Shown here in pieces: positions 1 through 10,082 of a stretch of DNA of 64,000 nt. Both the position numbers and the translations under genes were made by a program. The stretch spans positions 1,797,001-1,861,000 of the forward strand of contig NZ_AP024619.1 of assembly GCF_019668485.1 (NCBI RefSeq). Direction: 5' to 3'. A model generated the notes under the pieces. It did not search any database and was not told the origin of the DNA. It worked only from the letters and a program-made list of their open reading frames with translations. This stretch comes from Gelria sp. Kuro-4 (GTDB lineage Bacteria > Bacillota > DTU030 > DUMP01). How positions within the stretch are numbered: the stretch's first letter is position 1; every line of letters begins with the position of its first letter.

Positions 1-1
1 G

Positions 2-193
2 ACCGGCCCCCGGGATGGAGTGCTCGGTGTGGACCGCGAGATCATCATAAAGCGTTTCTTCAATCAATTGCCGGCCCGCTTTACGGTGGCCAAGGGAGAT
101 ACGGAGCTCAGCGGCATCCTGGCGGACATTGACCCTGCTTCCGGCCGCACGATGCGGATCGAGCGCGTCCGTGAAAGCGTAGTTGCGGAATAG
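2..193 (+). CDS. C-terminal end of an unrecognised protein (partial)
   Basis: The window opens inside an open frame that ends with TAG at 191-193, giving about 63 residues. The fragment is soluble-looking, with mixed charge and no membrane segment, and ends in ...VRESVVAE. No start is present and I do not recognise the family. It lies only 11 bases before the PHP phosphoesterase, in the same direction, so the two are probably co-transcribed. Function cannot be assigned from this tail. Confidence 0.5.
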   Translation, partial: TGPRDGVLGVDREIIIKRFFNQLPARFTVAKGDTELSGILADIDPASGRTMRIERVRESVVAE

Positions 194-204
194 GGAGGGA
201 TAAG

Positions 205-1020
205 GTGGACTTCCGGGCGGACCTCCATACCCACAGCACCGCCTCCGACGGCACGCTCTCCCCCGGAGAGCTGGTGGCTGCCGCCCGGGAGAAAGGCCTG
301 GGGGCAGTGGCGCTCACCGACCACGATACGCTGGCTGGTATCGGCGAGGCCGTTGAGGCAGGGCGTGAACTGAGCGTTACGGTGATACCGGGACTGGAGC
401 TCAGTACCGAGGCGGCCGCTGAAGAGGTGCATGTGCTCGGTTACTTCCTTACCCCCCAGGCGGAGGAGCTGCAGCGCCGTTTAGCCGAGCTACGACGGCA
501 GCGGCTCACCCGCGCCCGCCGGATGCTGGAACGATTGCGCGCGCTGGGCCTGCCGCTCAGCTGGGAAGCAGTGGCGGCGGAGGCCGGCACGGGTGCCGTG
601 GGGCGCCCGCACATTGCGCGCGCCTTGGTGGCGGCGGGATATGTGGAGTCGGTGGAGGAGGCCTTTGCCCGCTATCTGGACCGCGGGCGGCCGGCCTACG
701 TGCCGCGGGCCAAGCTCACTCCGGCCGGTGCCATCGCTTTGGTGCAGCGCAGCGGCGGTGTCGCCGTGCTGGCGCACCCCGGGCTCTTGTCCGGAGCAGG
801 TCTTTTGGAAGAACTGCTGGAGCTCAATTGGCAGGGGATAGAGGTGTTCTACCCGGAACACAGCAAAGAAGTCGAGGAGAGGCTTTACGCGCTCGCCAGG
901 ATGCATAGCTTAGTGCCTACCGGTGGGAGCGACTTTCACGGCGCGGGCAAGGCTCAGCTGGGGGCGTGCAGCGTGGGCGGCGAGGTGCTTGCGGAGCTCA
1001 GGAGAAGGCGCAGGTTCTAA
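205..1020 (+). CDS. PHP-domain phosphoesterase (TrpH/RNase AM family)
   Basis: This 271-residue protein is a polymerase-and-histidinol-phosphatase (PHP) metal hydrolase. The metal ligands typical of the family are visible: DLHTH at residues 6-10, D15, the TDHD motif at 38-41, E65 in GLELS, H76, an AHPG motif near 190 and GSDFHG near 245. Family members hydrolyse 3',5'-nucleoside bisphosphates or trim RNA 5' ends (RNase AM); which one applies is inferred, not seen. The GTG start at 205 follows GGGAGGGA. The length is normal for TrpH-type proteins. It is preceded by the partial gene and followed by an exported protein, probably in one transcript. Confidence 0.85.
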   Translation: MDFRADLHTHSTASDGTLSPGELVAAAREKGLGAVALTDHDTLAGIGEAVEAGRELSVTVIPGLELSTEAAAEEVHVLGYFLTPQAEELQRRLAELRRQRLTRARRMLERLRALGLPLSWEAVAAEAGTGAVGRPHIARALVAAGYVESVEEAFARYLDRGRPAYVPRAKLTPAGAIALVQRSGGVAVLAHPGLLSGAGLLEELLELNWQGIEVFYPEHSKEVEERLYALARMHSLVPTGGSDFHGAGKAQLGACSVGGEVLAELRRRRRF

Positions 1021-1071
1021 ACCCTTGGCCTGGAGCCATACACTGGTTCCAGGAAGAAAGGGGGGGGGAAC

Positions 1072-1779
1072 ATGCGCCTCTTTTTGACTGTGCGGCCGCG
1101 CCCGGTGCTGTTGGTGCCGGCCGCAGTGCTGCTTGTCCTGGCGCTCCTTTTTGTGCGCGGCCTGGGTCGACCCGGCCCGGCGGTGGAGGAGCTCGGCCGG
1201 CGGGCCCAGGAAGAGCTCCGGCGCACGGCCAGCTACCGCTTTCGGTTGGCCATCCGCAGCGTCATTGAAGGCCGGGAAGCGGTGGTGAGTGAGGTGGAGG
1301 GGGAGTATGTACATCCCGATTCTTACCACCTGCGCGGGCGAAGTTATGATTACCCTTTGGAACTGTACCAGCTGGGGCGCCGCATCTTTTTTAAGGATCC
1401 CGCCGATGGGACCTGGAAGGAGGCACAGGGTGGTCCCAACCTGGTGACCGAGGCCGTGAGCCTGGGAACCAGCCCGCTGGTGGATTTTCTTCAGGCACCC
1501 TCGTTCGAGCTGGTAGGGCGGGAAAAAGTGGGAGGGGCTGGCTGCTATCGCCTGCGTTCGGAGCTGGGGGAAGTAGCCAATCCGTACTGGCGCGTTTTCT
1601 TTTCGGACTTCACCCTGGAGAGCTGGATCAGCCGGGCCACGTTTAAGGTTCACAGGCTGCGGCTGGAAGGTAGTAACCGGAGCGTACCAGGTGATAAACT
1701 AGAAATCGATCTAGTGGTTTACGACCATGATGCACCGCTTACCATCGCCCTGCCGCCTCAGCTACAAAAGAGCCAGTAA
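1072..1779 (+). CDS. membrane-anchored or exported protein, LolA/LprG-like fold suspected
   Basis: This 235-residue protein begins with a basic stretch and a hydrophobic segment (about residues 12-30), which looks like a signal anchor without a lipobox cysteine. The remainder is rich in beta-strand-like alternation and contains blocks such as YRFRL, GEYVHPDSYHLRG and KDPADGTWKE. These resemble the half-barrel lipoprotein-carrier group (LolA/LprG) that Firmicutes use at the cell surface. That family assignment is pattern-based inference. The ATG at 1072 follows a GAAAGGGGGGG ribosome-binding site. It ends 162 bases before glutamate dehydrogenase. Confidence 0.65.
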   Translation: MRLFLTVRPRPVLLVPAAVLLVLALLFVRGLGRPGPAVEELGRRAQEELRRTASYRFRLAIRSVIEGREAVVSEVEGEYVHPDSYHLRGRSYDYPLELYQLGRRIFFKDPADGTWKEAQGGPNLVTEAVSLGTSPLVDFLQAPSFELVGREKVGGAGCYRLRSELGEVANPYWRVFFSDFTLESWISRATFKVHRLRLEGSNRSVPGDKLEIDLVVYDHDAPLTIALPPQLQKSQ

Positions 1780-1941
1780 AAGAAAAGTTTTCTAACCCAG
1801 GAGGAGTTTTGGCGTGCGGGGAGAATATACGTTATAGGAAAAGAACCATTGATCCATCCTTTAAGCCAATAAAGGGGGTGAAGCAGGTCCGGTTCGGCTG
1901 AGTAAGTTCTCTGTGCAGCTTAAGAATGGGGGGGCTTAGTC
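1780..1941 (+). promoter_or_regulatory. gdh leader region with an orphan ribosome-binding site and mini-ORF
   Basis: The 162-base gap before glutamate dehydrogenase holds an excellent Shine-Dalgarno (AGGAGGAG, 1799-1806) that serves no annotated gene. It is followed nine bases later by GTG and a seven-codon frame (1814-1837, MRGEYTL). A second purine run (AAAGGGGGTGA, 1871-1881) also lacks a proper gene. These may be a leader peptide, remnants of a lost gene, or chance. No strong sigma-A promoter was found; a weak candidate is TTGGCG (1809) with TTATAG (1832). Confidence 0.3.
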
Positions 1942-3186
1942 GTGGAAGAAAAACTGAATGTCCTTGACATCGTGCGGGATCAAATCAAGACGGTGTGTGG
2001 CAAACTGGGGCTGGAACCAGTCGTCTACGAACTCCTCAAGGAGCCGGTGCGTTTCCACGAGGTGACCTTCCCCGTCCGGATGGACGACGGCAGCATTCGC
2101 GTCTTCAAGGGCTATCGCTCGCAGCACAACGACGCCATGGGCCCGACCAAGGGCGGTATCCGCTTCCATCCCGATGTCTACGCCGATGAGGTAAAGGCCC
2201 TTTCCATGTGGATGACCTTCAAGTGCGCCACGCTGGGACTGCCCTACGGCGGTGCCAAGGGCGGCCTCATCGTCAATACGAAGGAGCTTTCTCAAGGCGA
2301 GTTGGAACGCGTCTCGCGCGGCTTTATCCGCGCGCTGGCGCCCTATGTCGGGCCGGAGAAGGACATACCGGCTCCGGATATGTATACCACCCCGCAGATC
2401 ATGGCCTGGATGATGGATGAATACGACAAGATCAAAGGTTACCCCAACCCGGGCATGATCACCGGTAAGCCCATAGCCGTTGGCGGATCGCTGGGCCGGT
2501 CCTCCGCTACTTCCCGGGGTTGCCTGTTTGTGGCCCGTGAAGCGGCGCGTAAACTGGGCTTCGACGTAAAGGGCGCCAGGGTGGTCATTCAGGGCTTCGG
2601 GAATGTCGGCGGCTTTGCGGCCGAACTCTTTGCCGAAGCCGGTACCAAGGTTATCGCCATTGCGGACACGAAGGGCTGCGCCTACGATGCCGACGGGCTC
2701 GATATTAAGGCTCTGGAGGCATACAAGAAGGAACACGGCAGTGTTGCCGGCTTTGGCGCCGCCAACCTCAGCAAGGAAGAGATGTTCGCGCTCGAGTGCG
2801 ACATCTTGGTTCCGGCGGCCATGGAGAACCAGATTACGCCGGAGATCGCCAAGAACATCAAGGCGAAGCTTATCGCTGAAGCGGCCAATGGACCCACCAC
2901 GCCCGAGGCGGATAAGATCATTAACGAGCGTGGCATCCTTGTCCTGCCCGACATCCTGGCGAACGCGGGCGGCGTGACGGTGTCTTACTTCGAATGGGTC
3001 CAGAACCTGCAGAACTACTACTGGACCGAAGAAGAAGTCAACGCCAAACTCGAGGTTAAGATGGTGCAGGCGTTCAACGATGTGTGGGCCATGCACGAAA
3101 AGTACAACGTCAGCATGCGCGATGCCGCCTATATGACGGCTATCGACAAGGTAGCCCGGGCGATGAAACTGCGCGGTTGGTACTAG
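1942..3186 (+). CDS. gdhA: glutamate dehydrogenase (Glu/Leu/Phe/Val dehydrogenase family)
   Basis: This 414-residue enzyme interconverts glutamate with 2-oxoglutarate and ammonia. The substrate domain shows KGGIRFHP and the catalytic-lysine motif PYGGAKGG (residues about 100-110); the nucleotide domain has GFGNVGG near 218, and an aspartate after the second strand (IAIADTKG) that suggests NAD rather than NADP. Length is standard for hexameric bacterial GDH. The GTG at 1942 sits seven bases after a GGGGGGG run. Its product is the substrate of the 2-oxoacid:ferredoxin oxidoreductase encoded next, so the likely job here is glutamate oxidation. It is followed by a strong hairpin (3204-3233), so it may be its own transcript. 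Confidence 0.95.
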   Translation: MEEKLNVLDIVRDQIKTVCGKLGLEPVVYELLKEPVRFHEVTFPVRMDDGSIRVFKGYRSQHNDAMGPTKGGIRFHPDVYADEVKALSMWMTFKCATLGLPYGGAKGGLIVNTKELSQGELERVSRGFIRALAPYVGPEKDIPAPDMYTTPQIMAWMMDEYDKIKGYPNPGMITGKPIAVGGSLGRSSATSRGCLFVAREAARKLGFDVKGARVVIQGFGNVGGFAAELFAEAGTKVIAIADTKGCAYDADGLDIKALEAYKKEHGSVAGFGAANLSKEEMFALECDILVPAAMENQITPEIAKNIKAKLIAEAANGPTTPEADKIINERGILVLPDILANAGGVTVSYFEWVQNLQNYYWTEEEVNAKLEVKMVQAFNDVWAMHEKYNVSMRDAAYMTAIDKVARAMKLRGWY

Positions 3187-3203
3187 AGTAAGGGTGTAAG
3201 CGG

Positions 3204-3233
3204 GGTAGGCCCTGCCGGAAGGCAGGGCCTACC
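3204..3233 (+). other. perfect 13-bp hairpin downstream of gdhA
   Basis: Bases 3204-3216 are perfectly complementary to 3221-3233 around a GGAA tetraloop. The stem is very stable (GGTAGGCCCTGCC) but no T-run follows, so it is not a textbook intrinsic terminator. It could be a weak terminator, an mRNA 3' stabiliser or an attenuation device between gdhA and the gntR operon. Confidence 0.7.
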
Positions 3234-3244
3234 TGAAGGGCCAA

Positions 3245-3283
3245 TTGGAACCATCAACCACTCCTAGCGGGGGATGGTTCCAA
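3245..3283 (+). promoter_or_regulatory. 11-bp inverted repeat upstream of the GntR gene (candidate operator)
   Basis: TTGGAACCATC at 3245-3255 is repeated in inverted orientation as GATGGTTCCAA at 3273-3283, separated by 17 bases. It lies 22 bases before the start of a GntR-family regulator, a position typical of autoregulatory operators. The arm spacing is wide for a single GntR dimer, so it might instead be an RNA stem in the leader. Function is inferred from position only. Confidence 0.5.
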
Positions 3284-3305
3284 GAGCAGAAAGGAGGTGA
3301 GGTGG

Positions 3306-4283
3306 GTGGCAGCGACCAATCCGGGTCTCCTGATTAACCCCAAAAGCGGCATTCCCCTCTACGTACAGTTGAAAAATCAAATTAAGCACTTCATCAATAC
3401 CGGCGTCTGGGAACCCGGCTTGAAGCTGCCGACGGAGCGCGAGCTGGCAGAGACCCTGGCTGTAAGCCGCAATACGGTGAGCGCGGCTTACAAGGAACTC
3501 GAAGCAGAAGGATTTCTGGTTTCCCTGCAAGGACGTGGGACCTTTGTAGCGGGAGAGACACCAAACAGAAAGAAAACAAGCCGTAAGGAACGCCTGCTGA
3601 AAGTTATTGACTTGGCGCTGGAAGAAGCAGCCGAGCTAGGTTTTAGCCCGGACGACTTTCTCGCGTTTACCGTAGGCCGGGCACGCGAGCGCAAGCAGCT
3701 CTTAAGCACAGTGCGCCTCGCCTTTGTTGCCCCTGCTGACGATCAAAGCGAGTACTTTCGGCAAGAACTCGTGGCGGAGGCAGGGGTTAAGGTTGTGCCT
3801 TTCCTTTTGAGCCGGGTTAAGAACCGGCCGGAGGAGGCGCGCCAGGAGTGGCGCAGCGTCGACCTGATTGTTACCACCTTGCCGCATGTGGAAGCGGTCA
3901 AGCAGCTGGCCTACCCCCTGGAGAAGCCGGTGGTGGGCGTGTCGTTGGAGCTGGAGCTTGAGACCATTGTACGCATTGCGCGCCTTCCGGAAGGAAGCAC
4001 GCTGGCCCTGGTGTGCCGGGATCCGGCTTTCGCGCAGGGTGTGAGTGAGGCTTTAAGGGGTGCCGGCATCATCGGCATCCACATCCGACCGGGTACGACG
4101 GCCGAGCTTAAGGACATCCTGGCCGGCAGCGATGCTGTGGCCAGCTCCTTGGACCGGTTGGCCGAGGTCAAGAGGCTCACCGACAAAGAGGTAATACCGC
4201 TGCAGTACCGCCTGGATACCGGTTCCATCAACATGCTGCGCTGCTTGCTTCTGGACCTAAAAAAGCAGGAACGGGAGCCTTGA
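3306..4283 (+). CDS. GntR-family transcriptional regulator with an unusual C-terminal domain
   Basis: This 325-residue protein has a classic GntR winged helix at residues about 10-75, with the recognition part KLPTERELAE..VSRNTVSAAYKEL and the wing GRGTFV. The roughly 240-residue C-terminal part does not look like FadR, HutC or aminotransferase (MocR) domains. It has alternating hydrophobic strands (VDLIVTTLPH, PVVGVSLELE) that suggest a Rossmann or periplasmic-binding-like sensor; this is inference. The GTG at 3306 was chosen because AAGGAGGTG ends at 3299 with good spacing; the upstream in-frame GTG at 3297 overlaps that site. Its stop overlaps the region preceding the ferredoxin gene, so it probably controls the downstream oxoacid operon. 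Confidence 0.85.
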   Translation: MAATNPGLLINPKSGIPLYVQLKNQIKHFINTGVWEPGLKLPTERELAETLAVSRNTVSAAYKELEAEGFLVSLQGRGTFVAGETPNRKKTSRKERLLKVIDLALEEAAELGFSPDDFLAFTVGRARERKQLLSTVRLAFVAPADDQSEYFRQELVAEAGVKVVPFLLSRVKNRPEEARQEWRSVDLIVTTLPHVEAVKQLAYPLEKPVVGVSLELELETIVRIARLPEGSTLALVCRDPAFAQGVSEALRGAGIIGIHIRPGTTAELKDILAGSDAVASSLDRLAEVKRLTDKEVIPLQYRLDTGSINMLRCLLLDLKKQEREP

Positions 4284-4306
4284 CGAAAGGGAATGAGGTG
4301 AAATTT

Positions 4307-4519
4307 ATGCCGAAAGTGCCGGCGGAAATAAAACTCAACGAAAAGTGGTGCAAGGGCTGCGGCATCTGTATCGCCTTTTGTCCGGCGAAGGTGTTCACGG
4401 CCCGTGCCGATGGGAAACCGGTGATAGCTGATCCAGCTGCCTGCACAAACTGCGGCCTTTGCGAACTCAGGTGCCCGGACTTCGCGATCAGTTTAGGAGG
4501 TAAAGCCCATGGCGAATGA
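4307..4519 (+). CDS. korD: 2-oxoacid:ferredoxin oxidoreductase, 2x[4Fe-4S] ferredoxin (delta) subunit
   Basis: This 70-residue ferredoxin has two cluster motifs, CKGCGICIAFCP and CTNCGLCELRCP, each CxxCxxCxxxCP. It is the electron-transfer subunit of a four-subunit oxoacid oxidoreductase. The ATG at 4307 was preferred over the TTG at 4280 because GAGGTGA precedes it at the right distance. It overlaps the alpha-subunit gene by 11 bases, which implies translational coupling. It passes electrons from the TPP site of KorB to soluble ferredoxin in the cytoplasm. Confidence 0.9.
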   Translation: MPKVPAEIKLNEKWCKGCGICIAFCPAKVFTARADGKPVIADPAACTNCGLCELRCPDFAISLGGKAHGE

Positions 4520-5660
4520 TCGGAAAGCGCAGCTTCTTTCCGGCAATGAAGCCTGCGTGCGCGGCGCCCTGGCTGCGGGCGTGCGGTTCTTTGCCGGTTA
4601 CCCCATAACCCCGTCCACCGAAGTGGCAGAGGGTCTGGCCGCTGCTTTACCGAAAATCGGCGGCACCTTTATCCAGATGGAAGACGAAATAGCCAGCATG
4701 AGCGCCGTTGTCGGCGCTTCCCTGGCCGGGCTGAAGGCGATGACGGCCACCTCCGGTCCGGGATTCTCTTTGAAGCAGGAGAACATTGGTTTTGCGGCCA
4801 TGACGGAGGTCCCCTGCGTAATTGTCGATGTGCAGCGCTACGGCCCGAGCACCGGCCTGCCCACCTCGCCGGCCCAGGGTGACATCATGCAGGCGCGTTG
4901 GGGTACGCACGGCGATCACCCGATGATCGCCCTGATGCCTTCCTCCGTCCGCGAGACCTTCGACCTGACGGTGGAGGCCTTTAACCTGGCGGAAGAGCTG
5001 CGGACCCCCGTGATCCTGCTCTTGGACGAGGTCGTGGGGCACATGCGTGAACGAGTCGAGTTGCCCGCGCCCGGGGAAGTGCGCGTGGTTTCCCGGGTGA
5101 AACCCAGTGTGGACCCGGAGAGCTTCCTGCCTTACGAACCGGGCCCCAACCTGGTTCCGCCGATGCCGGCCTTCGGCGATGGTTACCACTTCCATGTCAC
5201 CGGGCTGGTTCACGATGAGAGCGGTTTTCCTTCCGGGCGGGGACAAGACGGCGACCGCCTGGTGCGGCGCCTGCACGCCAAGATCATGAAGCGGCGGCCC
5301 GCGGTCGCCCGGGCGGAAGAATGGGAGCTGACGGATGCGGAGATCGTGGTCGTGGCGGCTGGTTCGGTGGCCCGTTCGGCGCGGGCGGCGGTGCGTGAAG
5401 CTCGGGCGCAGGGACTCAAGGCAGGGCTCCTCCGTCCGGTGACTGCCTGGCCGTTCCCGGAGGATGCCGTGCGGACGGCGGCGAAGCAGGCCAAGACCAT
5501 CATCGTGGCCGAGATGAACCTCGGGCAGATCGTCCGCGAAGTTGAGCGGATAGCGATGGGCCAAGCGGAGATTTCGCCCCTCAACCGCTTGGATGCCGAG
5601 CTCATAACGCCAGCGGAAATCTTAAAGCGGATTCAGGAGGTGGCGGCACATGTCGGTTGA
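4509..5660 (+). CDS. korA: 2-oxoacid:ferredoxin oxidoreductase, alpha subunit (2-oxoglutarate type suspected)
   Basis: This 383-residue protein is the pyrimidine-binding and substrate-domain subunit. It has the hallmark GYPITPSTEV near residue 30, ATSGPGFSL near 80 and PTSPAQGD near 118. The substrate could be 2-oxoglutarate or a branched-chain oxoacid. The neighbours (glutamate dehydrogenase upstream, methylmalonyl-CoA mutase downstream) favour 2-oxoglutarate to succinyl-CoA, but that is a context argument. The ATG at 4509 follows TTAGGAGGT. It overlaps korB by 11 bases. Confidence 0.92.
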   Translation: MANDRKAQLLSGNEACVRGALAAGVRFFAGYPITPSTEVAEGLAAALPKIGGTFIQMEDEIASMSAVVGASLAGLKAMTATSGPGFSLKQENIGFAAMTEVPCVIVDVQRYGPSTGLPTSPAQGDIMQARWGTHGDHPMIALMPSSVRETFDLTVEAFNLAEELRTPVILLLDEVVGHMRERVELPAPGEVRVVSRVKPSVDPESFLPYEPGPNLVPPMPAFGDGYHFHVTGLVHDESGFPSGRGQDGDRLVRRLHAKIMKRRPAVARAEEWELTDAEIVVVAAGSVARSARAAVREARAQGLKAGLLRPVTAWPFPEDAVRTAAKQAKTIIVAEMNLGQIVREVERIAMGQAEISPLNRLDAELITPAEILKRIQEVAAHVG

Positions 5661-6477
5661 GGAGCTCATGGAGCGCTATTTCCGGGTGAATAAGCTGCCC
5701 CACATCTGGTGCCCGGGTTGCGGTAACGGGATCATCATGGGCGCCGTGGTTCGTGGTTTGGACCAGGCAGGGATAGACCAGAAGAAGACGGTCATCGTTT
5801 CCGGCATCGGCTGCTCTTCCCGCGCTCCCGGCTACATGAAGTTCGATACCTTGCACACCACCCACGGGCGCGCGATTGCCTACGCCACGGGTGTCAAGCT
5901 GGCCCGACCGGAACTTAAGGTTGTGGTCTTGACCGGCGATGGGGACTGTGCAGCCATCGGGGGGAACCACCTTATTCACGCCGCCCGGCGCAATATCGAC
6001 CTTACCGTGGTGGTTTTCAACAACGACATCTACGGCATGACGGGCGGACAGTACAGCCCGCTTACCCCGCGCGGCAGCTACGCCACCACGGCCCCTTACG
6101 GTACGGTGGACCGCAATTTCGACCTCTGCGAGCTCGTCAAAGCGGCGGGGGGTACCTTTGTGGCCCGGGGGACAACCTACCATACGCGGCCCCTCATCGA
6201 CCTGGTAGCCAAGGGGCTGGAGCACAAGGGCTTTTCCTTCATCGAGGTTGTCAGCCAGTGCCCCATGTACTACGGGCGCAAAAACAAGCTGGCCTCGCCG
6301 GTGGCGATGCTGGAGTGGCAAAAGGAACACGCCGTTCCCGTTAAAGCCGCAGCCAAGCTCTCGCCCGAGCAGCTGGAGGGCAAATTCTTGATTGGGGAAC
6401 TGTACCACCAGGATGCACCCGAGTACACAGAGGTCTACGCCGAAGTGGTGGCCAGGGTAAGGGGGGAACAAAAGTGA
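5650..6477 (+). CDS. korB: 2-oxoacid:ferredoxin oxidoreductase, beta (TPP-binding) subunit
   Basis: This 275-residue subunit carries the thiamine diphosphate site: CPGCGNG near residue 24, GIGCSSR near 55, the GDGD motif near 97 followed by the NNDIYGMTGGQ loop near 120. Conserved cysteines in the N-terminal part bind the proximal [4Fe-4S] cluster. It decarboxylates the oxoacid and forms the acyl-CoA. The ATG at 5650 overlaps the end of korA and is preceded by CAGGAGGTGG. Its stop overlaps korC by 4 bases (GTGA). Confidence 0.92.
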   Translation: MSVEELMERYFRVNKLPHIWCPGCGNGIIMGAVVRGLDQAGIDQKKTVIVSGIGCSSRAPGYMKFDTLHTTHGRAIAYATGVKLARPELKVVVLTGDGDCAAIGGNHLIHAARRNIDLTVVVFNNDIYGMTGGQYSPLTPRGSYATTAPYGTVDRNFDLCELVKAAGGTFVARGTTYHTRPLIDLVAKGLEHKGFSFIEVVSQCPMYYGRKNKLASPVAMLEWQKEHAVPVKAAAKLSPEQLEGKFLIGELYHQDAPEYTEVYAEVVARVRGEQK

Positions 6478-7028
6478 CGAAAACCGAAGTGCGTTTGAGC
6501 GGCTTTGGCGGGCAGGGCCTGATCACCGCCGGCATTATCCTGGCCGAAGCTGCGATTCTCGATGGAAAAAACGCCGTACAAAGCCAGTCTTACGGCCCGG
6601 AAGCCCGGGGCGGGGCCAGCAAAGCAGAGGTTATCATCAGCGACGGCGACATCGATTACCCGAAGGTGGGCGAGGCAGACCTGTTCCTGGCGATGAGTCA
6701 ACAGGCCTGCGATAAGTACGCTTCCAGCATCCGCGCGGGCGGGGTTTTTGTGGTGGATACGGATCATGTCCAGAAAGTTCCCGCCTTCACCGGCCAAATC
6801 TACCGTGTGCCGATAACTAAAATAGCGGTGGAGCAGGCGGGGAAGGACCTGGTGGCCAACATTGTCGCCCTGGGCGTCATCGTCGGTCTCACCGGCCTCG
6901 TGAGCCGCGAGGCCTTGGAGACGGCGGTCCTCGACCGTGTACCGCCGAAGACCAAGGACCTGAATAAAAAAGCGCTGGCCGCCGGTTTTGCTGCGGCGGA
7001 AGGACTCCTGCACCAGGGAGGCGAGTGA
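6474..7028 (+). CDS. korC: 2-oxoacid:ferredoxin oxidoreductase, gamma subunit
   Basis: This 184-residue protein matches the gamma domain of the oxidoreductase family (CoA-binding part). It shows GFGGQG near residue 10, the SYGPEARGG motif near 40 and SQQACDKY in the centre. The GTG at 6474 overlaps the korB stop and follows AAGGGGGG. With KorD, KorA and KorB it completes a four-subunit enzyme. The stop overlaps the first possible start of the mutase gene, so translation is likely coupled. Confidence 0.9.
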   Translation: MTKTEVRLSGFGGQGLITAGIILAEAAILDGKNAVQSQSYGPEARGGASKAEVIISDGDIDYPKVGEADLFLAMSQQACDKYASSIRAGGVFVVDTDHVQKVPAFTGQIYRVPITKIAVEQAGKDLVANIVALGVIVGLTGLVSREALETAVLDRVPPKTKDLNKKALAAGFAAAEGLLHQGGE

Positions 7029-7030
7029 AT

Positions 7031-8701
<1,671 letters not shown>

Positions 8702-8712
8702 GAGGTGCGGGT

Positions 8713-9108
8713 ATGGAACGGCCAATCAGGGTTTTGATTGCCAAACCAGGGCTCGATGGGCACGATCGCGGCGCCAAGGTTCTGGCCCGGGCCCTGCGCG
8801 ATGCGGGCATGGAGGTCATCTATACGGGGCTGAGGCAGACCCCCGAGCAGATTGTTGAGGCGGCGCTGCAGGAGGATGTTGACGTTATCGGCCTTTCCTG
8901 CCTTTCCGGCGCCCACAATCACCTTTTCCCACGTGTTACAGAGCTACTGCGGGAAAAAGAGGCGACGGACATCCTGGTGTTAGGCGGCGGGATTATACCG
9001 GAGGAAGATATCCCCGGCCTTATCGCCGCCGGCATCAGCGCCGTGTTTACGCCCGGCACGCCCACGGCGGCGGTCGTGGAGTACATTAAGGAGCACGTTA
9101 AGCGGTGA
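8713..9108 (+). CDS. mcmA2: methylmalonyl-CoA mutase, small B12-binding subunit
   Basis: This 131-residue protein is a stand-alone cobalamin-binding domain. The DxHxxG signature is DGHDRG at residues 15-20, with H17 the lower axial cobalt ligand, followed by GLSCLSG near 58 and the GGG motif near 95. It pairs with the barrel subunit encoded 11 bases upstream. The ATG at 8713 follows GGAGG at 8701-8705. An in-frame upstream start at 8614 would overlap the mutase gene and is not needed. It overlaps meaB by 4 bases. Confidence 0.95.
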   Translation: MERPIRVLIAKPGLDGHDRGAKVLARALRDAGMEVIYTGLRQTPEQIVEAALQEDVDVIGLSCLSGAHNHLFPRVTELLREKEATDILVLGGGIIPEEDIPGLIAAGISAVFTPGTPTAAVVEYIKEHVKR

Positions 9109-10082
9109 TTGAACACAAGGATTATTGTGTCCCGGCTGATACCTGGGCGGCGCGCGTGGCCGGAGGTGACCGCCGGGCCCTGGCCCGCGTCATCAGCTTT
9201 TTAGAAAACGACGATCCCTGCGGGGTGGCGGCCCTCAAGGAGCTTTACGCCCGCACCGGCCGGGCGCACATCGTAGGGATCACCGGCCCCCCGGGGGCGG
9301 GGAAAAGCAGCTTGGCGGACAAGCTGATTCGCGAGCTGCGCGGCCGGGGCAAGACTGTAGGTGTGGTGGCCGTTGACCCGACCAGCCCCTTCAGCGGGGG
9401 AGCCATCCTGGGCGACCGGGTGCGGATGCAGGGCTGGACGGGCGACAGCGGCGTTTATATCCGCAGCATGGGTACGCGCGGCAGCCTGGGCGGCCTGGCC
9501 CGGGCTGCCTACGGTACAATACAGCTCTTGGATGCGGCCGGGTTCGATTACGTTTTGGTGGAGACCGTGGGCGTCGGGCAGTCCGAGGTGGACATCGTCC
9601 GCGTGGCCGACACAGTGGTGGTGGTGGCGGTTCCGGGCCTGGGGGACGACATCCAGGTGAGCAAGGCGGGCATTACCGAAATTGGTGACGTCTTCGCTGT
9701 GAACAAGGCCGACCTACCGGGTGCCGAACGCGTGGCCACCGAGCTGGAGATGATGCTGGACCTGGGCAACCACGCGGCCTGGCGGCCGCCGGTGGTGCTC
9801 ACCGTCGCCGCGAGCGGCAAGGGCATACCGGAGCTGGTGCAGGCGGTGGGAGACCATTTTGCCGCCCTCGTACGCGCAGACCAACTGGTCAAGCGGCGTC
9901 TGGCGCGTGAAAAGGAAGCCCTGCTCCTGCGCCTGGCGGAGAGGGTGCGCCGGGAAATCCTGCAAAGCTGGTCCCAGGAGGAGCTGGCACGGTTGTGGTC
10001 GGATTTGGCCGCGCGGCGACTTGACCCCTATACCCTGGAAGAAAGGCTGTACAGCGTCTGGAAAGGGGCGAAGGAAGCATGA
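9105..10082 (+). CDS. meaB: MeaB/ArgK-type GTPase, mutase chaperone
   Basis: This 325-residue G3E-family GTPase has P-loop GPPGAGKSS at residues 61-69, the [16 protein letters not shown] block, an ETVGVGQSE motif and NKAD for guanine recognition. MeaB proteins load and protect adenosylcobalamin in methylmalonyl-CoA mutase. The GTG at 9105 overlaps the B12-subunit stop, and its own stop overlaps the epimerase start (ATGA), so all three are translationally coupled. The older family name (lysine/arginine/ornithine transport ArgK) does not fit this context. Confidence 0.95.
   Translation: MIEHKDYCVPADTWAARVAGGDRRALARVISFLENDDPCGVAALKELYARTGRAHIVGITGPPGAGKSSLADKLIRELRGRGKTVGVVAVDPTSPFSGGAILGDRVRMQGWTGDSGVYIRSMGTRGSLGGLARAAYGTIQLLDAAGFDYVLVETVGVGQSEVDIVRVADTVVVVAVPGLGDDIQVSKAGITEIGDVFAVNKADLPGAERVATELEMMLDLGNHAAWRPPVVLTVAASGKGIPELVQAVGDHFAALVRADQLVKRRLAREKEALLLRLAERVRREILQSWSQEELARLWSDLAARRLDPYTLEERLYSVWKGAKEA

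Noticed and set aside
1936-3096. 386-codon minus-strand ORF opposite glutamate dehydrogenase
   Set aside because: It mirrors the gdhA codon pattern, has no ribosome-binding site and its product looks like nothing; GC-rich codon bias keeps the antisense frame open.
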